From Mesorhizobium sp. M4B.F.Ca.ET.203.01.1.1 (GTDB lineage Bacteria; Pseudomonadota; Alphaproteobacteria; Rhizobiales; Rhizobiaceae): 64,000 nucleotides of DNA. Position numbers and translations under genes: made by a program. Every line of letters begins with the position of its first letter. The first letter of the stretch is position 1. This document shows positions 59,443-64,000 of this stretch, piece after piece. A model generated the notes under the pieces. That model was not told where the DNA came from and made no database searches. It saw only the letters and a list, made by a program, of their open reading frames with translations. The stretch is taken from positions 186,001-250,000 of the forward strand of contig NZ_SRUO01000004.1 in the NCBI RefSeq assembly GCF_004791025.1. Reading direction: 5' to 3'.

Positions 59443-61521
59443 ATGAACCTCGCCCTCCGTGATTCGCCCTTGCGGCCAGCCTATCTCGACAAGCTCAATG
59501 CCGAACAGCGGCTGGCGGTCGAGCATGGCGACGGCCAGGTCGCGGCGCCGCTGCTGATCATCGCCGGCGCGGGGTCGGGAAAGACCAGCACGCTGGCGCA
59601 TCGCGTGGCGCATCTGATCGTCAAAGGCGCCGATCCGCGCCGCATCCTGTTGATGACGTTCTCGCGCCGAGCCGCCTCTGAAATGGCCAAGCGCGTCGAG
59701 CGCATCGCCGGCGAGGTGCTGGGGCGCGACGCTTCCGTCATCGCTGACGCGCTCTCCTGGGCCGGTACCTTCCACGGCATTGGCGCCCGGCTGCTGCGCG
59801 ACTATGCACTGGAGATCGGCCTCGATCCCGCCTTCACCATCCATGACCGCGAGGATTCCGCCGACCTGATGAACCTTGCCCGGCACGAGCTTGGCTTCTC
59901 CAAGACGGAGAGCCGTTTCCCGACCAAGGGCACCTGCCTGCAGATCTATTCGCGCGCCGTCAACGCGCAGGCGCCGCTCGGCGAGGTGCTGGGCGGTGTG
60001 TTCCCATGGTGCGCCGGCTGGGCAGAGCAGTTGAAGGACCTGTTCGCGGCCTATGTCGAGGCCAAGCAGGCGCAGAACGTACTCGATTACGACGACCTCC
60101 TGCTCTACTGGGCGCAGATGGCGGCCGAGCCGGAGATCGCGGCGCATCTCGGCGGCCGCTTCGACCATGTGCTGGTCGACGAATACCAGGACACCAACCG
60201 GCTGCAGGCCTCGATCCTGACGGCACTGAAACCCGACGGCGCCGGCCTGACGGTGGTGGGCGACGACGCGCAGTCGATCTATTCGTTCCGCGCCGCGGAA
60301 GTGCGCAACATCCTCGACTTCCCCACGCAGTTCGCCCGGGCAGCGGCAATCGTCACGCTGGAGCGCAACTACCGCTCGACCGAGACGATCCTGGCGGCGG
60401 CCAACGCGGTGATCGGGGAGGCCGCCGAGCGCTTCACCAAGAACCTCTGGAGCGAGCGCAGATCGTCCGAAAAGCCGCTTCTGGTCACCGTACGCGACGA
60501 GGCCGAGCAGGCAAGCTATGCCTGCCACGCGATCCTCGCCGAGCGCGAGGCCGGCACGGCGCTGAAGTCGCAGGCCGTGCTGTTCCGCGCCTCGCATCAC
60601 AGCGGGCCGCTGGAGATCGAGTTGACCCGCCGCAACATCCCCTTCGTCAAGTTCGGCGGGCTGAAGTTCCTCGATGCCGCCCATGTCAAGGACATGCTGG
60701 CGGTGCTGCGCTTCGCCGAAAATCCGCGCGACCGCGTCGCCGGCTTCCGCGTGCTGCAGCTTATGCCGGGCATCGGGCCGTCGGCGGCCGCGCAGATCGT
60801 CGAGACGATGGCGACGTCGCTCGACGAGGCGATGGGGCTCGCCCGCTACCGGCCGCCGCAGCGAGCGGCCGAGGATTGGCCTTCCTTCCTGGCGCTCTAC
60901 GAAGGCCTGCGCGCCGGCGCGAAATGGCCGGCCGACCTTGAGCGGATCCGGCTCTGGTACGAACCGCATCTCGAGCGCATGCACGAGGATGCAACGATGC
61001 GCCGGGCCGACCTCCTGCAGCTCGAGCAGATCGCGTCCGGCTACCCGTCGCGTGAGCGCTTCCTCACCGAACTGACGCTCGACCCGCCGGACGCCACCAG
61101 CGACGAGGCAGGCCCGCCGCACCGCGACGAAGACTATCTGATCCTGTCGACCATCCATTCCGCCAAGGGCCAGGAGTGGAAGAACGTCTTCGTGCTCAAC
61201 ACCGTCGACGGCTGCATCCCCATCGACCTCGGTGTCGGCAGCAAGGAAGACATCGAGGAGGAACGGCGCCTGCTCTATGTGGCGATGACGCGGGCCAAGG
61301 ACAGGCTGCACCTGGTCATGCCGCAGCGCTTCTTCGTGCACGGCCAGGCGGCGCGCGGCGACCGCCATGTTTATGCCGCGCGCACCCGCTTCATCCCGGC
61401 CTCGTTGCTCTCCGCCTTCGAGCAGACGTCCTGGGCGAGCGTGCAGGCGAAGGACGATCCGCGCCGGCGGCCTGAGGTCAAGGTCGACCTCGGCGCGCGC
61501 ATGCGCGGCATGTGGAAATAG
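59443..61521 (+). CDS. UvrD/Rep-type (superfamily 1A) DNA helicase
   Basis: 692 residues with the SF1 motifs in order: I GAGSGKTSTLAHRVAH, Ia LMTFSRRAASEM, II VLVDEYQDTNRLQ, III VVGDDAQSIYSFRAAEV, IV TLERNYRSTE, V LSTIHSAKGQEWKNVFVLNT, VI RRLLYVAMTRAKDRL. The length equals typical UvrD/PcrA proteins (about 670-750 aa) but the linker between III and IV differs, so it may be a second UvrD-like helicase rather than the main repair enzyme. It translocates on single-stranded DNA 3' to 5'. No nuclease domain is fused. Confidence 0.92.
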   Translation: MNLALRDSPLRPAYLDKLNAEQRLAVEHGDGQVAAPLLIIAGAGSGKTSTLAHRVAHLIVKGADPRRILLMTFSRRAASEMAKRVERIAGEVLGRDASVIADALSWAGTFHGIGARLLRDYALEIGLDPAFTIHDREDSADLMNLARHELGFSKTESRFPTKGTCLQIYSRAVNAQAPLGEVLGGVFPWCAGWAEQLKDLFAAYVEAKQAQNVLDYDDLLLYWAQMAAEPEIAAHLGGRFDHVLVDEYQDTNRLQASILTALKPDGAGLTVVGDDAQSIYSFRAAEVRNILDFPTQFARAAAIVTLERNYRSTETILAAANAVIGEAAERFTKNLWSERRSSEKPLLVTVRDEAEQASYACHAILAEREAGTALKSQAVLFRASHHSGPLEIELTRRNIPFVKFGGLKFLDAAHVKDMLAVLRFAENPRDRVAGFRVLQLMPGIGPSAAAQIVETMATSLDEAMGLARYRPPQRAAEDWPSFLALYEGLRAGAKWPADLERIRLWYEPHLERMHEDATMRRADLLQLEQIASGYPSRERFLTELTLDPPDATSDEAGPPHRDEDYLILSTIHSAKGQEWKNVFVLNTVDGCIPIDLGVGSKEDIEEERRLLYVAMTRAKDRLHLVMPQRFFVHGQAARGDRHVYAARTRFIPASLLSAFEQTSWASVQAKDDPRRRPEVKVDLGARMRGMWK

Positions 61522-61602
61522 GCCCGCCGCCCGCGGCCGTTTCCTTTGCCGGCAACCAAAGCCCGGACCTGGCGTTAACCCGCATTGACGTGGAGCGCGA
61601 CG

Positions 61603-61893
61603 ATGGACCCTGTAGCGGCGGCGGCAATGATCCTGCTTTCCTGCAGCCCGGACATGGCATCCTGCCATCCGGGAGAGGCACGGCCAGTCGTGTACCGGGA
61701 CATGGCTCAGTGCTCCGCCGCTCTGCCCGACAGGCTACGCGGAAACGGCATGATAGGCAGGTGCCGGCCTATTGATGCGGCGACAGCCAGAAGCGGTGCC
61801 AACGGCAACCAGTTGGCGACCGTGCGCGTCACGCGAGGAACCGGCGCCAACGCCGTTTCGACGGACTACCTCGTCCTCCATGCCCCGGACTGA
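61603..61893 (+). CDS. Small Cys-containing secreted-like protein (96 aa)
   Basis: 96 residues starting MDPVAAAAMILLSCSPDMAS. The hydrophobic head is short and contains the first of four Cys (about residues 14, 21, 37, 54), so disulfides are possible after export; the signal is not convincing. RBS GGAG lies 8-9 bases before ATG 61603. A charged, Arg-rich middle and a C-terminal LATVRVTRGTGANAVSTDYL strand follow. Function not recognised. Confidence 0.5.
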   Translation: MDPVAAAAMILLSCSPDMASCHPGEARPVVYRDMAQCSAALPDRLRGNGMIGRCRPIDAATARSGANGNQLATVRVTRGTGANAVSTDYLVLHAPD

Positions 61894-62012
61894 CCAGCCT
61901 TCATCGTCGCTGGCCTCCTCACGAAACGTATCAGCACGCCCCTCCATCGCGATGGAACCATCAGCCAGCGGGCGGGTTTCCGTAAGCAAGACCTAATGCA
62001 AAGGAGACGGAT

Positions 62013-62306
62013 ATGAAGAACGTTGTTCTCGCCGCCATGCTTGGCATGGCCACGCTGGCGCCGGTGACGGCTCCGGTGCAAGCGGCAAGCCTGACCATCA
62101 CCACCGACAACGGCACGCGCTATAGCGATGATTACTCCTGGCGCCGCCATCATCGCCACTATGCGATGCGCGATTATGACCGTGACAATCGGCGCCACTG
62201 GCGTCGCGACCGCGACCGCTGCCATGTCAGGGTGCACAAGCGCTGGCACCACCACCGCCTGGTGATCAAGCGGGTGTGGAGCTGCGGCTACCACCGAGGC
62301 TGGTAA
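62013..62306 (+). CDS. Periplasmic His/Arg-rich small protein (97 aa)
   Basis: 97 residues with a clear signal peptide (MKNVVLAAMLGMATLAPVTA, cleaved near VQA-ASL). The mature part is very rich in His, Arg and Asp/Tyr (HRHYAMRDYDRDNRRHWRRD), with two Cys (one pair). This suggests metal or anionic-polymer binding at the envelope. AAGGAGACGGAT precedes the ATG. Not assigned to a family. Confidence 0.65.
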   Translation: MKNVVLAAMLGMATLAPVTAPVQAASLTITTDNGTRYSDDYSWRRHHRHYAMRDYDRDNRRHWRRDRDRCHVRVHKRWHHHRLVIKRVWSCGYHRGW

Positions 62307-62401
62307 CGTCATGGGCGTGGCGCGAACCGTGGCTCCAGGGCGAGCTTCGGTGAGCGCCTGTCCGACGTTTTGTCGGACTCTGCTTTAGCGGGAGGGTGTA
62401 A

Positions 62402-62584
62402 ATGCGTTTCGTTCCCGCCACCATGAGCCGGCGACAACGGCTTGGCCAGTTAGCCGGGCGGCTGTTCGTCAATGTCGTCGCAGCGCTTATCGCCGGCGTC
62501 GCCATTCTCTTGCTCTTGCTTTCGACCCACCATCCGGGGTCGCCTAGCGCGCCGCCCCAGATCCTCACGACCACGGCGCCGTAG
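62402..62584 (+). CDS. Small single-span membrane protein (60 aa)
   Basis: 60 residues: Arg-rich head (MRFVPATMSRRQRLGQLAGR), one Ala/Val/Leu helix (residues about 21-42), and a Pro/Thr-rich tail. GGGAGGGTGTAA gives a ribosome binding site for the ATG at 62402. Head positive, so N-in. Function unknown. Confidence 0.5.
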   Translation: MRFVPATMSRRQRLGQLAGRLFVNVVAALIAGVAILLLLLSTHHPGSPSAPPQILTTTAP

Positions 62585-62758
62585 CAGCGGCCCGGCTTGC
62601 GCCTATCGAAGGCAACGCCCTGGTGCCCCTGGTGCCCCGCCTTATTCTCCCTAACCCCCAAAATCATGGAACCTCCCGCCCCTTCCCGCGTTCTCTGGCG
62701 TTCGACCCCCGATCGGAAACCGGCGCCCGCCGACCTCCGCCCAACCCAAGAGGCCAGA

Positions 62759-63061
62759 ATGCACGACAGGATGTTCTTCACCCCGGTCGCCCTTACCGTT
62801 GGCGCCGGCCACAAGCGCATGATCGCGTCGCTGTTCGACATGCATGAATTCCTGACCGAATTCCCGCCGTCGCGGCGGCGGCTGAGCTATGGCGCCGCGG
62901 TGAAGGCGTGCGAAGCGGCGCGAGCCGGCGAGATCTCGCCCGAGGCGGCGCGCGATGCGCTGATCACCTTCGCGGTGACGGCAGGCATCCTCTGGCCCGC
63001 CGCCCAGCCCGCCGTCTCGGTCAAGCCGGTGGCGCGCAGCTTCGGCGGCTATGCTGCGTAA
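62759..63061 (+). CDS. DUF982-domain protein (second copy)
   Basis: 100 residues. MHDRMFFTPVALTVGAGHKR opens with the F-x-x-P-V-x-L/V-x-V pattern, then YGAAVKACEAARAGEISPEA and ARDALITFAVTAGIL match the same positions as the copy at 32101 (CRRAMSGEVPADAARDAFIG). A short Pro/Val tail is extra. AAGAGGCC precedes ATG 62759. DUF982 is of unknown function. Convergent with the diguanylate cyclase. Confidence 0.78.
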   Translation: MHDRMFFTPVALTVGAGHKRMIASLFDMHEFLTEFPPSRRRLSYGAAVKACEAARAGEISPEAARDALITFAVTAGILWPAAQPAVSVKPVARSFGGYAA

Positions 63062-63063
63062 AG

Positions 63064-63151
63064 TGAATAGCGAATAGGGAATAGCGAGTAGGGAAGGCAA
63101 TGCATGCGCCAGCCGGCGCAACGCTATTTGCTACTCACTATTCGCTACTCG
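63064..63151. repeat. Inverted repeat of GAATAG-type heptamers between convergent genes
   Basis: Left arm GTGAATAGCGAATAGGGAAT (63063-63092) and right arm (63124-63151) CTATTTGCTACTCACTATTC are reverse complements at about three quarters of positions. Each arm is itself built from about four GAATAGC-like steps. It lies between DUF982 and the diguanylate cyclase ends and can act as a terminator. Confidence 0.55.
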
Positions 63152-63153
63152 TC

Positions 63154-63942
63154 TCAATGGACCGTCGCGGCGTCATCGGTCAGCGGGCCAAGCAGCGCGA
63201 CCGTTGCGAAGCTGACCTGGTCGCGGCCGTTCGACTTTGCCTTGTAAAGGTGACTGTCCGCCGTCCGGTACATGTCGGCAAATGTAGCGGGACCGTTGAA
63301 GGCGACGCCGCCGATGCTGACCGAAAGCGGGCAAGGCCGGCCGTCGGGGGAGAACTCCACCTCGCGGATGCGCCGCCTGATCCCTTCGGCGACCAGCCAG
63401 GACTGCGAGGCGTCGGCGCCGGGAAGAAAGACCGCGAATTCCTCGCCGCCGATGCGCCCGACAATGTCGGCGCCGCGCAACTGGCCCTGGATCGTCTTGG
63501 CGATCAGCTTCAGCGCCTGGTCACCGCAATCGTGTCCGAGGCGATCGTTGATGGTCTTGAAATGGTCGGCGTCGACGATGAGGAAGGCGCCGGCATCGAC
63601 GACCGCCTGGCTGCGCGCCTGATCGAGGTAGGCCTCGACCAGCATCGAGAAGGCGCCGCGATTGAACACCGCCGTCAGGCTGTCGGTGGCCGCGACGATG
63701 CTCAGCTCCTTCTGGGCGACGGCAAGCTGGCGCATCTTGAACATCAGGAAGAAGAAGAACGACCCCGCCAGCACGAGCGGCAGCAAGAGGTCCGTCATCT
63801 GCGCGCGCCACAGGGCGTCCGGCGACAGCAAGGGGAAATTGTAGGAATCGACGAAGAAGGCCGCGGCGATGCAGACCGCCGTGCCGACCACCGTGACTGC
63901 AATGACCCTGCCCCAGCTCGTCGGGGACAAATCGATGCGCAT
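63154..63942 (-). CDS. GGDEF-domain diguanylate cyclase with two membrane helices
   Basis: 262 residues. Two N-terminal helices (about residues 13-31 and 52-69) anchor it. The GGDEF domain runs from about residue 90 to 245: RIGGEEFAVFLPG is the active site (GGEEF), and R-G-A-D lies five residues before it, the c-di-GMP inhibitory I-site. It should make c-di-GMP and be product-inhibited. No sensory domain other than the short periplasmic loop is present. ATG 63942 has a GAGCAATAG leader. No partner gene is near. Confidence 0.92.
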   Translation of the reverse strand: MRIDLSPTSWGRVIAVTVVGTAVCIAAAFFVDSYNFPLLSPDALWRAQMTDLLLPLVLAGSFFFFLMFKMRQLAVAQKELSIVAATDSLTAVFNRGAFSMLVEAYLDQARSQAVVDAGAFLIVDADHFKTINDRLGHDCGDQALKLIAKTIQGQLRGADIVGRIGGEEFAVFLPGADASQSWLVAEGIRRRIREVEFSPDGRPCPLSVSIGGVAFNGPATFADMYRTADSHLYKAKSNGRDQVSFATVALLGPLTDDAATVH

Positions 63943-64000
63943 TCTATTGCTCCCGCTGCGTCAGGCCATCCTGCGTCGGGAAGGCAAACGAAATCCTAAT

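Noticed and set aside
59257..61668. 803-codon open frame on the minus strand opposite the UvrD-type helicase
   Set aside because: Arg/Gly/His-rich translation without a domain; it is the GC-driven shadow of the helicase, whose seven motifs are all intact.

Overview
The window reads as chromosomal DNA of a high-GC alphaproteobacterium of the order Rhizobiales, most likely Mesorhizobium or a close relative. This rests on lineage-typical families (HdaA, a MucR regulator, the small complex I subunit, a dmeRF operon, two DUF982 proteins, DUF2778, polyamine-type ABC transport, a NolR-like ArsR regulator), on RIME-like palindromic intergenic repeats, and on GTG/TTG starts placed behind good ribosome binding sites. 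I see no insertion sequence, prophage, CRISPR array or rRNA operon. Two tRNA genes are present (Arg-TCT and Pro-TGG).

Layout. 0-7 kb: an HxlR regulator divergent from a RibD-like reductase, a BKACE-type enzyme, a GFA protein, a cytidine-deaminase-fold enzyme, a ThuA/Gfo-Idh pair, a DUF4239 membrane protein and a glycosyltransferase. 7.5-12.5 kb: a DUF2778 envelope protein, then a translationally coupled operon for a type III polyketide synthase, a methyltransferase and an FAD oxidoreductase. 12.7-17.3 kb: a metal block, with a copper-type promoter, multicopper oxidase and cytochrome c', then dmeR-dmeF-NicO on the other strand. 17.4-23.4 kb: small membrane proteins, a second RibD-like reductase, a squalene-cyclase-like toroid protein, a 28-residue RiPP-type precursor that falls below normal ORF cut-offs, an SRAP protein, coupled tiny genes and a berberine-bridge-type oxidase. 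23.5-31.2 kb: an amidinotransferase/deiminase, an M20 amidohydrolase, a LysR regulator and a complete polyamine-type ABC importer, which look like one catabolic unit.

31-38 kb: small stress or envelope genes, the two tRNAs, an FMN reductase fused to an NTF2-like domain, a flavin monooxygenase and a FitAB toxin-antitoxin pair with a repeated operator. 38-45 kb: core genes (hdaA, an AI-2E family permease, a CDP-alcohol phosphatidyltransferase, purM-purN, a SixA-like phosphatase, dapB, agmatinase), with a decayed ParE toxin behind purN. 45-52 kb: a molybdopterin oxidoreductase, a sulfide:quinone-reductase-like flavoprotein, an SRPBCC protein, a 1-Cys peroxiredoxin and a divergent BTAD regulator. 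52-64 kb: an ABC-F ATPase, a MucR regulator, an EamA transporter carrying an in-frame palindromic insertion, an oxygenase-like protein divergent from a LysR regulator, a UvrD-type helicase, several tiny envelope proteins and a diguanylate cyclase.

The strongest leads are the polyketide operon, the orphan RiPP precursor, the copper oxidase/cytochrome pair with its operator, the repeat insertion inside the EamA transporter, the FitAB operator array and the guanidino-compound uptake/catabolism cluster. All functions are inferred from sequence reading; no database search was run.
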